From Bacteroidales bacterium (GTDB lineage Bacteria; Bacteroidota; Bacteroidia; Bacteroidales; F082), in NCBI GenBank assembly GCA_028704385.1, contig JAQVLA010000023.1, positions 1 through 43,025 of the forward strand: 43,025 bases of DNA, given 5' to 3'. This document shows positions 31,835 to 39,912 of this stretch, piece by piece (positions within the stretch are counted from its first letter, which is position 1; every line of letters starts with the position of its first letter). The notes under the pieces are model-generated. The model was not told the DNA's origin. It ran no database searches and worked only from the letters and a program-made list of their open reading frames with translations. A program made the position numbers and the translations under genes.

Positions 31835-31842
31835 TACTTTTG
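31835..31842 (+). promoter_or_regulatory. candidate -7 box for the class V aminotransferase gene
   Basis: TACTTTTG fits TAnnTTTG, about 85 bases before the ATG at 31927, giving an untranslated leader of about 80 bases. Confidence 0.35.
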
Positions 31843-31926
31843 TTGCTACTGATTTTTTTCAACTGAAAACCATTTTAGCGGAAGAGTTGTCTGAAATTAA
31901 TCGGTTCACCCTAACTAAAATGTGCT

Positions 31927-33408
31927 ATGGCCAAACTGCAGGAACATTTTAAACCTTTCAGATCAAAAACGATAGGAAACGAGCTCGTTTTCAAAACCCC
32001 TTATGGATTAAAGAAGATGATTTATGCCGACTGGATTGCCAGTGGCCGTTTATATAAACCAATTGAAGATCAGTTGTTAAACATATTTGGGCCTTTTGTA
32101 GGAAACACGCATACGGAAACCAGCGAAACAGGCACCTTAATGACAAAAGCCTATCATCTGGCACATAAAAAAGTTAAGCAACATGTAAATGCAGGCCCCA
32201 AAGATGTGATTATCACAGCTGGTTCGGGAATGACAACCGTTGTCAATAAGCTGCAACGCATCATGGGATTGAAGAGCTGTGGTGTCTTAACCAAATCCAA
32301 TTGTATTCAAAAAAATCCGGATCGGCCTGTTGTTTTTATCACCCATATGGAGCACCATTCCAACCATACCAGCTGGATGGAAACCAATGTGGATGTTGTG
32401 GTTCTTAAACCTGATAAAGACTTGCTGATTGATCTGGATGAGCTCCGTAACCAGCTCGAAATACACAAAAACCGGCCGTTTAAAATCGGAGCTTTTACAG
32501 CCTGCTCGAACGTTACAGGCATTGAAACACCTTATCACGAAATGGCCAGGATCATGCATGAATATGGAGGTGTAGCTTTTATCGACTTTGCAGCATCTGC
32601 GCCTTATGTTGATATCGACATGCATCCGGCTGATGATGAAATGAAAAAACTGGATGCCATTTATTTTAGTCCTCATAAATTTTTAGGCGGGCCCGGAAGT
32701 TCAGGCGTTCTGGTTTTCGACAGCAGTTTATATAAAAACGCAACCCCTGATCATCCGGGAGGTGGCACGGTGGATTGGACCAACCCCTGGGGAGAATACA
32801 AGTATATTGATGATATTGAATTACGCGAAGATGGCGGAACTCCGGGTTTTATGCAGGCCATTCGCACTGCCCTTGCCTTTGAAGTTAAAAACCAGATGGG
32901 AACCAAACAAATGCGCGAAAGAGAACATCAACTGGTTGCCAGTGCTTTCGAATCTTTCCGTAAGATCCCTGGTGTACATATCCTGGCAGATAACGTTGAG
33001 GATCGCCTGGGTGTCTTTTCGTTTTATGTTGATCAGGTTCACTTTAATCTGGTTGTTAAATTATTGAACGATCATTTTGGTATTCAGGTGCGTGGAGGTT
33101 GTGCCTGTGCCGGTACTTACGGGCATTATCTGCTGGATGTTAGTCACGACAAAAGCAGGCAGATAACCGACCTGATCAACCATGGTGATCTGTCGCAGAA
33201 GCCGGGATGGATCAGGGCTTCGCTGCATCCAACCATGACTTCTGAAGAAATGGATATACTCATTGAAGGCGTGACACAGATAACCAAAAATGCCAAAAAA
33301 TGGGAGAAAGATTATGTGTATAATCGTTGTACCAATGAGTTCAGGCACTATAACGAACCTGAAGATAAAACAATATGGGTGGAAGACTGGTTTAAGATAC
33401 CAGATTAA
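31927..33408 (+). CDS. aminotransferase class V family PLP enzyme (cysteine-desulfurase-like)
   Basis: A 493-residue PLP enzyme. Family marks: IASGRLYKPIEDQLL near the start, THTETSETG, ITAGSGMTTV, the H-x-x-H-S-N cofactor-stacking region HMEHHSNHTSW, the VAFIDFAASAPY aspartate, and the Schiff-base lysine in YFSPHKFLGGPGSSG. A late RGGCACAGTYG loop carries Cys residues in the position of the desulfurase active-site loop. It is longer than SufS or IscS (about 400), with a C-terminal extension. Substrate unknown; cysteine desulfurase or a related lyase is most likely. Transcribed alone, converging on the small membrane protein gene. Confidence 0.85.
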   Translation: MAKLQEHFKPFRSKTIGNELVFKTPYGLKKMIYADWIASGRLYKPIEDQLLNIFGPFVGNTHTETSETGTLMTKAYHLAHKKVKQHVNAGPKDVIITAGSGMTTVVNKLQRIMGLKSCGVLTKSNCIQKNPDRPVVFITHMEHHSNHTSWMETNVDVVVLKPDKDLLIDLDELRNQLEIHKNRPFKIGAFTACSNVTGIETPYHEMARIMHEYGGVAFIDFAASAPYVDIDMHPADDEMKKLDAIYFSPHKFLGGPGSSGVLVFDSSLYKNATPDHPGGGTVDWTNPWGEYKYIDDIELREDGGTPGFMQAIRTALAFEVKNQMGTKQMREREHQLVASAFESFRKIPGVHILADNVEDRLGVFSFYVDQVHFNLVVKLLNDHFGIQVRGGCACAGTYGHYLLDVSHDKSRQITDLINHGDLSQKPGWIRASLHPTMTSEEMDILIEGVTQITKNAKKWEKDYVYNRCTNEFRHYNEPEDKTIWVEDWFKIPD

Positions 33409-33419
33409 CTTTTTTTATA

Positions 33420-33587
33420 TCAGAAAGGGACGGTGTAGGGATATAAATATCTAACCACAAAAAACAGGAGTAATAACATTATTCCTATGGCCCCAAAGGT
33501 AATCCCCAGGACCTTTTTTCGTTTGAAGAAAAACCATGCTGCCAAGCCAAAAAAGATCAGTGAATAGGTTAAAAGCAGAATTATCAT
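33420..33587 (-). CDS. small two-helix membrane protein downstream of relA
   Basis: A 55-residue frame, ATG at 33585-33587 and TGA at 33420-33422. The product is MIILLLTYSLIFFGLAAWFF followed by KRKKVLG and a second hydrophobic run ending in VVRYLYPYTVPF. This gives two membrane helices joined by a short basic loop (positive-inside: both ends outside). It begins 6 bases after the relA stop on the same strand, so it is the last gene of that unit. Too short for most automatic gene callers. No family recognised; coding status rests on its clean helical-hairpin character and position. Confidence 0.62.
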   Translation of the reverse strand: MIILLLTYSLIFFGLAAWFFFKRKKVLGITFGAIGIMLLLLFFVVRYLYPYTVPF

Positions 33588-33593
33588 TATAGT

Positions 33594-35822
33594 TTATTTT
33601 ATTTGATCAACACGTTGAACACGCTCTATCCCTGAAATTTTTCCCAAACGATAAATCAATTGCTCCAGGTGATCCGTATCCTTGATTTGTAGCACCAGTC
33701 TGCCGTCAAATCGGCCGTCACGGGTGTCGAAGGAGATACTTCGCATATTCACTTTCATATCGCTGCTGATCACCTTGGTGATTTCGCCAACCAGGCCAAG
33801 GGTATCCTTACCACTAATCCGCAGCGCCGTTTGGAAGCCTGAGCTGTCAATGGACTCTTTCCATCTTACCTGCATAAGGCGATAAGGATAGTTTTCCTTC
33901 AAACGACGTGAATTGGGACATCCCAAACGGTGTATCGTAATTCCACCACCAATTGTGACAAAACCAAAAACATTGTCGCCCGGAATGGGATTACAACATT
34001 TGGCCAATCTGTAATTCACATTGCTTAAGGTTTCATCAATGACCAGGTAATCGTCTTTTTGGCGGGATGTTTCCTGCTTTTTGTTTTCGTCAGGCAGATT
34101 TTCCTGCGGCTCGTTAATTGCTTTTGAAGGCAGGGTTATTTCTTCATGCAGAAACTTTTTCAAACCAATCAGGTCAATAGTGTCGGTTGCAATACCATGA
34201 TAAAGCTCGATGGAAGAAGCTGTTTTGTATTGTTTCACGAGTTTATTTACAACTTCGTCAAAGTTTGCGATCTTCCAGTTTTTGAGTTTTCTAAACAACA
34301 TTGCTTTTCCAATCTCAGCCTCTTTAAGTTCTTCCTCACGCAGGTAGCGTTTTATTTTGGAACGTGCCCGGTCAGTTACAACAAAATTGAGCCAGTCGGT
34401 TTTCGGACATTGCTTTTTGCTGGTCATGACCTCTACCCTGTCGCCATTTTGCAATTCGTGACGGATGGGCACAATGCGATTGTTCACTCTGGCACCATTA
34501 CAGCTGGAACCAACCTGGGTATGCACCTCATAGGCAAAATCCAAAACCGTTGATCCTTTTGGCAGTTGCTTCAGATCGCCATTAGGTGTAAAGATGAAAA
34601 TTTTATCAGATTGATACTTGTTGCTGTTGCGATAGGAATAATCAAAATTAATCTGATCCGGGTTTTCAAGAATGTCGCGCACCTGATTGAGCCACTCCTC
34701 TGTATCCATTTTTCCTGACGAATCTTTATATTGCCAATGGGCCGCCTGTCCTTTCTCTGCAATTTGATCCATCCGTTCGGTTCTGATTTGAACCTCAACC
34801 CATTTGCCATCAGTCATTTGTACAGTGGTATGCAAGGATTCATAACCCGAAGCTTTGGGTGTGGTGATCCAGTCGCGCAGGCGTTTGGGGTTGGGTGGAT
34901 AAATATCCGTAACGATTGAATAAATCCGCCAACAATCTTCTTTCTCCTTTTTTATCGGACTTTTGGTAATAATTCGTATCGCGAAAATATCATAAACCTG
35001 CTCAAATTCAACATTTTGAGCTTTCATTTTGGCATATATGGAAGAGATGGATTTGGTTCTCCATTTGATGTTGCAATCAAATCCCTGTACCATGAGTTCG
35101 CGTTGGATGGGTTGGATGAATTGCTGCATCAATATCTCCTGTTTTGCCTTTGTGGCTGCAATTTTTTCGCTGATAGCCAGGTAAATATCAGGATGCTCAA
35201 ATCGCATCACCTTTTCCTCAAACTCTGCTTTTATCAGGTATAAACCAAGCCGGTGAGCTATAGGAATATACAGATGTTTTACTTCGTGATAATACATCTC
35301 CATTCGGCCGGGCAACACGTCTTCGGGATTTCTAAGATCATAAATCCGGTGTGCGATTTTTAACAGCACCACACGAATATCTTCAACAAGGCTTAAAAAG
35401 AGCTTTCTAAAATTATCCGACTGATACGACAGGCGTTCTGTTTGTAAGTTTGATACTTTATTAAAACCTTCAATAATCAAGGCTACACTAACACCAAACT
35501 GTGATTGGATCTGTTGTAGGTTGAGTGACGTTTTCTGATCAGATCCGTGCAGAAAAGCTGCGATAACTGTCGAACTTCCCATGCCAAGTTCTTCAACAGC
35601 AATGAGTGCCAACTCGCAAAGATGAAGGGCATAGGCTTTGCCGCTGGGTAGTTGTTTGTTTTTATATAGTTCGCTTACCAGTTTAAAAGCTTCATCTACC
35701 TTAAGAAGTATTTCCTTTTCCGTTGTTGGGATAAGTAGTTTCTTAAGCTTGTTGTAAGCTGAAACTATTTGTTGATTTTCTTTAGTTTTCAACAAGATAA
35801 AAATGGAGTTATGTGAAACCAA
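33594..35822 (-). CDS. relA: (p)ppGpp synthetase, RelA-like, with degenerate hydrolase domain
   Basis: A 742-residue RelA/SpoT homologue. Residues 45-190 correspond to the HD hydrolase, but the metal pair is lost: the usual LLHD reads FLHG (H92, G93), and the KLADRLHN motif reads KIAHRIYD. The synthetase domain is intact, with YDIFAIRII, KRLRDWITTPKASGYESLHTTV and VEVQIRTERMDQIAEKG. A TGS domain (IFIFTPNGDLKQLPKGSTVLDFAYEVHT), a zinc-finger-like region and a C-terminal ACT domain follow. It should therefore make but not degrade (p)ppGpp, in the stringent response. The start is uncertain: the only upstream codon is TTG at 35820-35822, inside a terminator T tract. Downstream of floA, before the 55-residue gene. 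Confidence 0.9.
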   Translation of the reverse strand: MVSHNSIFILLKTKENQQIVSAYNKLKKLLIPTTEKEILLKVDEAFKLVSELYKNKQLPSGKAYALHLCELALIAVEELGMGSSTVIAAFLHGSDQKTSLNLQQIQSQFGVSVALIIEGFNKVSNLQTERLSYQSDNFRKLFLSLVEDIRVVLLKIAHRIYDLRNPEDVLPGRMEMYYHEVKHLYIPIAHRLGLYLIKAEFEEKVMRFEHPDIYLAISEKIAATKAKQEILMQQFIQPIQRELMVQGFDCNIKWRTKSISSIYAKMKAQNVEFEQVYDIFAIRIITKSPIKKEKEDCWRIYSIVTDIYPPNPKRLRDWITTPKASGYESLHTTVQMTDGKWVEVQIRTERMDQIAEKGQAAHWQYKDSSGKMDTEEWLNQVRDILENPDQINFDYSYRNSNKYQSDKIFIFTPNGDLKQLPKGSTVLDFAYEVHTQVGSSCNGARVNNRIVPIRHELQNGDRVEVMTSKKQCPKTDWLNFVVTDRARSKIKRYLREEELKEAEIGKAMLFRKLKNWKIANFDEVVNKLVKQYKTASSIELYHGIATDTIDLIGLKKFLHEEITLPSKAINEPQENLPDENKKQETSRQKDDYLVIDETLSNVNYRLAKCCNPIPGDNVFGFVTIGGGITIHRLGCPNSRRLKENYPYRLMQVRWKESIDSSGFQTALRISGKDTLGLVGEITKVISSDMKVNMRSISFDTRDGRFDGRLVLQIKDTDHLEQLIYRLGKISGIERVQRVDQIK

Positions 35823-35849
35823 AAAATTCCCGATTCTATGAGCCGGGAA
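35820..35849 (-). terminator. intrinsic terminator between floA and relA
   Basis: On the minus strand, TTCCCG (35844-35849) and CGGGAA (35827-35832) form a stem with an 11-base loop, followed by six T. It lies 21 bases after the floA stop and overlaps the first possible relA start codon. It would end or attenuate the clpS-nfeD-floA transcript before relA. Confidence 0.65.
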
Positions 35850-35869
35850 GATACTTTAATCAGAAGCAC

Positions 35870-36874
35870 TTATTCTTTTGCATCATCCTTACTGCCTGCT
35901 CCAATTTGATGATTGAGAGGATCAGAGATAGAATCACGCATTTTGGTATCGGCTTGTATATTCTGGAATTTGTAATAATCCATAATACCAAGGTTACCTT
36001 TGCTAAAGGCATCTGCAATGGCCTGTGGAATGAGGGCTTCGGCCTGGATCACATTGGCACGGGCTTCCTGTGCTTTGGCACGCATTTCCTGTTCCTGAGC
36101 AACAGCCATTGCCCTTCTTTCCTCAGCTTTGGCCTGCGCAATGTTTTTATCGGCATTAGCCTGATCCATCTGAAGCACAGCTCCGATATTTTTACCGATG
36201 TCAATATCAGCAATATCAATCGAAAGGATTTCAAAGGCCGTCCCCGAATCCAGCCCTTTCTTCAACACAACTTTTGAGATGGAATCAGGATTTTCGAGTA
36301 CTTGTTTATGCGAATCGGCTGAACCAATGGAAGATACAATACCCTCACCAACACGTGCCAGTATTGTTTCTTCACCTGCCCCACCAACCAGTTGCCTGAT
36401 GTTAGCCCTAACGGTTACCCTTGCTAAGGCGATCAGCTGGATACCATCTTTGGCAACGGCAGCAACCTTTTTGGTGTCGATCACTTTAGGATTAACCGAC
36501 ATTTGTACTGCTTCAAATACATCACGGCCTGCGAGATCAATAGCGGTAGCAGTTTTGAAGTTAAGATCCATATTGGCCTTGTCGGCTGAGATCAAAGCGT
36601 TCACCACTTTTTGCACTTTTCCGCCGGCAAGGAAATGAGCTTCCAAATCGTCGCGTTCGAGCCGGATGCCAGCTTTGGTGGCGGCTATCATGCTGTTCAC
36701 AATAACAGAAGGCGGAACCTTACGCCAACGCATCAGAATCAGCTGCAACAAAGAAATTCTTACACCTGATACCAAGGCCGTAAACCATAATCCCACCGGA
36801 ATAAAATAAAACAAAAACCAAATGAGGAACAGTGCCCCTAAACCAATGGCAATCAGAATATACAAGTCATTCAT
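35870..36874 (-). CDS. floA: flotillin-like protein FloA (UPF0365)
   Basis: A 334-residue protein with an N-terminal membrane hairpin (residues 5-38), then the SPFH-like/UPF0365 core. Recognisable segments: [17 protein letters not shown], the [20 protein letters not shown] stretch, [19 protein letters not shown] and [12 protein letters not shown]. The C-terminal coiled coil is Ala/Glu-rich ([20 protein letters not shown]). It organises membrane microdomains and influences rigidity and protein assembly. Directly follows nfeD (2 bases), its usual functional partner. Confidence 0.95.
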   Translation of the reverse strand: MNDLYILIAIGLGALFLIWFLFYFIPVGLWFTALVSGVRISLLQLILMRWRKVPPSVIVNSMIAATKAGIRLERDDLEAHFLAGGKVQKVVNALISADKANMDLNFKTATAIDLAGRDVFEAVQMSVNPKVIDTKKVAAVAKDGIQLIALARVTVRANIRQLVGGAGEETILARVGEGIVSSIGSADSHKQVLENPDSISKVVLKKGLDSGTAFEILSIDIADIDIGKNIGAVLQMDQANADKNIAQAKAEERRAMAVAQEQEMRAKAQEARANVIQAEALIPQAIADAFSKGNLGIMDYYKFQNIQADTKMRDSISDPLNHQIGAGSKDDAKE

Positions 36875-36876
36875 AA

Positions 36877-37347
36877 TTAATTGTTTTTTATGTGTTTGAC
36901 AAAAATTTTATTGAATTCTACTTTGATAACCTCAATGGGTTGATCTTCATCAATAAACTCCGACCGGGCATGAACTTCGTAAAATTCATCATTGATCAAA
37001 GCTTTTCCCGAAGGTGCACATCTGCTGATTGTGGTGCCTGTGTCGCCGGCTTTAATACCAGATTCGTTGAACAGGTTCACACGGCTATCCACGTTTTTCT
37101 TTAACATCAGTCGGTTCCAGGTGTTTGCACGTAGCGCCAAAACCAGGAATGAGAGATTAACAATAATGGTTCCAGCTAAAACATAATGCCCGGCTGTGGT
37201 TCCAATTCTGGAATAGCTTAAAAAAACAGCTGCTGCCATCATTAAAAAGCCTAATACTCCTGCCACTCCCATACCCGGAATCACCAGTATTTCAAGCAAA
37301 ACCATCAATAATCCGACCAATATAAGTACAATGATTATCGTCCACAT
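36877..37347 (-). CDS. NfeD-family membrane protein
   Basis: A 156-residue protein with about three or four membrane segments in residues 3-75 and a C-terminal OB-fold-like domain (residues 90-150; [29 protein letters not shown]). This is the short NfeD type, lacking the ClpP-like protease domain. NfeD proteins bind and work with flotillin-like proteins. The gene is 2 bases after clpS and 2 bases before floA, so the three are co-translated. Confidence 0.9.
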   Translation of the reverse strand: MWTIIIVLILVGLLMVLLEILVIPGMGVAGVLGFLMMAAAVFLSYSRIGTTAGHYVLAGTIIVNLSFLVLALRANTWNRLMLKKNVDSRVNLFNESGIKAGDTGTTISRCAPSGKALINDEFYEVHARSEFIDEDQPIEVIKVEFNKIFVKHIKNN

Positions 37348-37349
37348 CT

Positions 37350-37622
37350 TTATTCAATTCTTACTGTAAGTTGTCTGTTTAATAGCTCATATTTATAAGG
37401 CTGAAGCATTTCGTCCGTACCTGATTTTATGGCGCATTTTCCTTTAAAATGTGCTATCCATGTGCAGGTTTCTGCCTGCTCAAAGGTATGTTCGCATACG
37501 GTAACCAGGCTCTCAATTACATAATCGAACGCATTTACTTCATCATTAAATAGGATCAGCTTTTTTTCATGAACTTCAAGCACCTGATCTTCCGGATTCA
37601 AGTATGTTTTCTCTTTCGTCAT
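37350..37622 (-). CDS. clpS: ATP-dependent Clp protease adaptor ClpS
   Basis: A 90-residue adaptor that delivers N-degron substrates to ClpAP/ClpCP. The family core is present: KLILFNDEVNAFDYVIESL (the N-D-x-V binding motif), followed by the VCEHTFEQAETCTWIAHFKGKC region and a C-terminal YKYELLNRQLTVRIE. The ATG at codon 9 of the open frame is chosen (start at 37622); ATG at 37634 and TTG at 37646 are alternatives. First gene of the clpS-nfeD-floA unit. Confidence 0.87.
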   Translation of the reverse strand: MTKEKTYLNPEDQVLEVHEKKLILFNDEVNAFDYVIESLVTVCEHTFEQAETCTWIAHFKGKCAIKSGTDEMLQPYKYELLNRQLTVRIE

Positions 37623-37654
37623 AAGCCGAATCATATAAAAGGCCAATAAAGATA

Positions 37655-37662
37655 CAAATATA
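37655..37662 (-). promoter_or_regulatory. candidate -7 box for clpS-nfeD-floA
   Basis: TATATTTG on the minus strand fits TAnnTTTG, about 33 bases before the chosen clpS start (21 from the alternative ATG). No -33 TTTG was seen at the expected spacing. Confidence 0.4.
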
Positions 37663-37762
37663 TCTGATACTTATTAGCAGAATAGTTAATTTCTATTAAT
37701 TCAATTAAAAAATATGTGCAACTCACAGTAATCGGACTTAGCCATTCTAAACGCCATTTCCT

Positions 37763-37770
37763 TAATTTTG
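37763..37770 (+). promoter_or_regulatory. candidate -7 box directly before the Nudix gene
   Basis: TAATTTTG fits TAnnTTTG and ends 4 bases before the ATG at 37775, the same spacing as at dnaB. It implies a leaderless or near-leaderless message. Confidence 0.35.
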
Positions 37771-37774
37771 CAGC

Positions 37775-38428
37775 ATGAATCTTCAATTACCTCCTCTAAA
37801 ACATCTTTCAAAACAAATACATAGCAGATTACTCGGCGATCTGCCCGGAACCCAGGCACATCAAAGAATGGAACCTGTGACCCGAAAGGCATTTCTGAAC
37901 ATCAGGCACGCTGTACCTCCCCGTCAAAGTGCTGTTTTGATTCTCCTTTTTGAAGAGAATGGTAAAATTAAGACACCATTTATCAAACGAAACATTTATG
38001 ATGGTGTGCATAGCGGACAGATCGCCCTACCCGGCGGGGGATTTGAAAAGCATGACAATAATTTGATTAATACTGCTTTACGCGAAACGGAAGAAGAGAT
38101 TGGAATAGCAAAGGATCAGATTAAGGTGCTTGGCAGTTTAAGTAAAATCTACATTCCGCCAAGCAATTTTGATGTTCTTCCGGTGGTTGGATACCTAGAA
38201 AATACTCCGGAAATCAGGATTGATCCAACAGAAGTGTCGGAGGCGTTTCTGGTTGATCTTGAGCATTTATTGCTGCCTGGCTGTGTTGGAAAGAGTGCTG
38301 TAAAACTACAAAACGGCACCATGGTCGAGATTCCCTGTTATCAGGTGGCTGAATATACTATATGGGGAGCCACCGCAATGATTCTCAGCGAATTCATTGA
38401 GATAATCTCCCCAAATAATCCTAAGTGA
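37775..38428 (+). CDS. Nudix hydrolase, CoA pyrophosphatase type
   Basis: A 217-residue protein. The Nudix box runs GGGFEKHDNN then ALRETEEEIGI (residues 88-110; the RETEEEIG core holds the metal-binding Glu). It is preceded by the VHSGQIALPGG segment that marks the NuCoA (CoA pyrophosphatase) subgroup. It splits CoA to 3'-phospho-ADP and phosphopantetheine, thought to remove damaged CoA. Length fits the subgroup. Transcribed alone, converging on the OsmC gene 2 bases away. Confidence 0.9.
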   Translation: MNLQLPPLKHLSKQIHSRLLGDLPGTQAHQRMEPVTRKAFLNIRHAVPPRQSAVLILLFEENGKIKTPFIKRNIYDGVHSGQIALPGGGFEKHDNNLINTALRETEEEIGIAKDQIKVLGSLSKIYIPPSNFDVLPVVGYLENTPEIRIDPTEVSEAFLVDLEHLLLPGCVGKSAVKLQNGTMVEIPCYQVAEYTIWGATAMILSEFIEIISPNNPK

Positions 38429-38430
38429 AA

Positions 38431-38847
38431 TTATATTTCCGTGATCTCAATTTCGTGTGTGATCTCAGCACCTTTGCGCAAAAGCTCGCTTACTCCGCAA
38501 TATCGTTCTTGTGACAGATTGACAGCTTTTTCAATTTTTGCTTCATCCAGCGCTTTGCCTTTAAACGAGTATTTAATATGAATCTTGTGGTAGTATTTTG
38601 GATGTTCTTCAGTTAATTCACCACTTACTTCAATGTTAAACTCATCCGGTTCAACCCGCATTTTTTTTAAGATAGAGATCACGTCCATCCCGGTGCAACC
38701 TCCCAATGAAGCCAAAGTTAAGGGCTTCGGACGAGGGCCTTTGTTTTGTCCGCCTACTTTTTCGTCAGCGTCAATGGTGAGTTTAAAGCCGTTCAACTCA
38801 ACTTCAAAGGCCATATCACCTGACCAGTTTACAGATACTTTACTCAT
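38431..38847 (-). CDS. OsmC-family peroxiredoxin-like protein
   Basis: A 138-residue protein with the OsmC fold: PKPLTLASLGGCTGMDV (first redox Cys in GCTGMD), a central strand-rich stretch (FNIEVSGELTEEHPKYYHKI), and the second Cys in RYCGVSELL. It reduces organic hydroperoxides using the Cys pair. The upstream gene, on the same strand, ends 11 bases before its start, so it may be read through from the B12 uptake locus. Confidence 0.88.
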   Translation of the reverse strand: MSKVSVNWSGDMAFEVELNGFKLTIDADEKVGGQNKGPRPKPLTLASLGGCTGMDVISILKKMRVEPDEFNIEVSGELTEEHPKYYHKIHIKYSFKGKALDEAKIEKAVNLSQERYCGVSELLRKGAEITHEIEITEI

Positions 38848-38858
38848 AATGTTTTGTT

Positions 38859-39911
38859 TTAATGATTAAATCCTATGTATCCCGGAATAATTCCAGCCTG
38901 TGTCGAATCAATAAGTATGCCATCCCGTCCGAAACGATAGACCCAACCGTTTTGCACATAATTGCCGGCATCCGAAAGGATAATATATTGATCATCAGGG
39001 TGAACAGCCAAAGCTGAATAATTGCGACCGGAAGCCCTCACTACCGGAACAGCAGGCAGCTGATCCTCATCAATATGCATGTTAAATACATCGCCGTTCA
39101 GATAATAAAGCTCATCCCCTGCCCTGTTGATGTGCAATTGCTCGGGAGAAGATTCCAACACAGGGAAATTGTATCGCTTCTCAATATTTCTATTGGAAGG
39201 GTCAATACGAAATAAGGCTGGTATCTCATCATTCATAAAACCCCCGCTGCACAAAACCCAGATCTTTTTGTTTTTGTCAACAACAATACTATTGGGCTCT
39301 TTAGCCACAACGATACTATCGATCAGTTGATCCATTCTGGTATCGATGACCTGAATTGTGCTATTGGTGCTTTTGTTGTTATAATCAGACCAGTTTGTAA
39401 CAAAGACTTCTGTATCAACCCTAACCATGGCTTCGGTTGTTTTTCCGGTTTCGATGATTCCCAATGGTTGCATTGTTGAGGGATTAAAAACAACCAACCC
39501 TTTCAGTTGAAAATCAGAGATATAGGCTTTATTGGCATCAATAAATTGAATAAAACGCGGAGAATTCAACTCAGTAAGTTTACGTTTGAAATAAGCTGTA
39601 TGGGCATCAATCACATAAATATAGGCTGAGTTGTTCACAACAATAAAGGCTTCGTCACCCCAAAAGCTGATACTTTGGGCCACATCACCCAGGGGGGCGT
39701 TATTGCGTTTGTAAAAAAGATTGTTGATCATTTTTGCAGAGTCTTCCCTGAAAAAAGAAAGCGAAGCATTTCCGGAGGTGAAATTACCCTGATTGAGCAC
39801 AAAGAAACCATTTCCCAAATAATCGGGTGGAACTGGTGGATCGTTTTCTAGTTTTGTGCAGGCCGAACCGAGCCAGATTAGAACAAGTAGATAAAATGTA
39901 AATCGTTTCAT
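38859..39911 (-). CDS. surface-lipoprotein YncE-like, B12 locus (DUF5074-type)
   Basis: A 350-residue protein with a lipobox (WLGSACTK, C18) and a beta-propeller-like body: repeated strand pairs such as YLGNGFFVLNQGNFTSGNAS, NAYIYVIDAHTAYF, then LVVFNPSTMQPLGIIETG and VVDKNKKIWVLCSGGF. It resembles the DUF5074/YncE-like proteins found beside BtuB-type receptors in Bacteroidota, where they are thought to help capture the corrinoid at the outer surface. It starts 1 base after the receptor gene, in the same riboswitch-led unit. Confidence 0.82.
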   Translation of the reverse strand: MKRFTFYLLVLIWLGSACTKLENDPPVPPDYLGNGFFVLNQGNFTSGNASLSFFREDSAKMINNLFYKRNNAPLGDVAQSISFWGDEAFIVVNNSAYIYVIDAHTAYFKRKLTELNSPRFIQFIDANKAYISDFQLKGLVVFNPSTMQPLGIIETGKTTEAMVRVDTEVFVTNWSDYNNKSTNSTIQVIDTRMDQLIDSIVVAKEPNSIVVDKNKKIWVLCSGGFMNDEIPALFRIDPSNRNIEKRYNFPVLESSPEQLHINRAGDELYYLNGDVFNMHIDEDQLPAVPVVRASGRNYSALAVHPDDQYIILSDAGNYVQNGWVYRFGRDGILIDSTQAGIIPGYIGFNH

Positions 39912-39912
39912 A

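Noticed and set aside
33420-33593. The small frame after relA as mere terminator sequence
   Set aside because: No stem-loop with T tract is seen there, and the peptide is a clean two-helix membrane protein, so it was kept as a gene.
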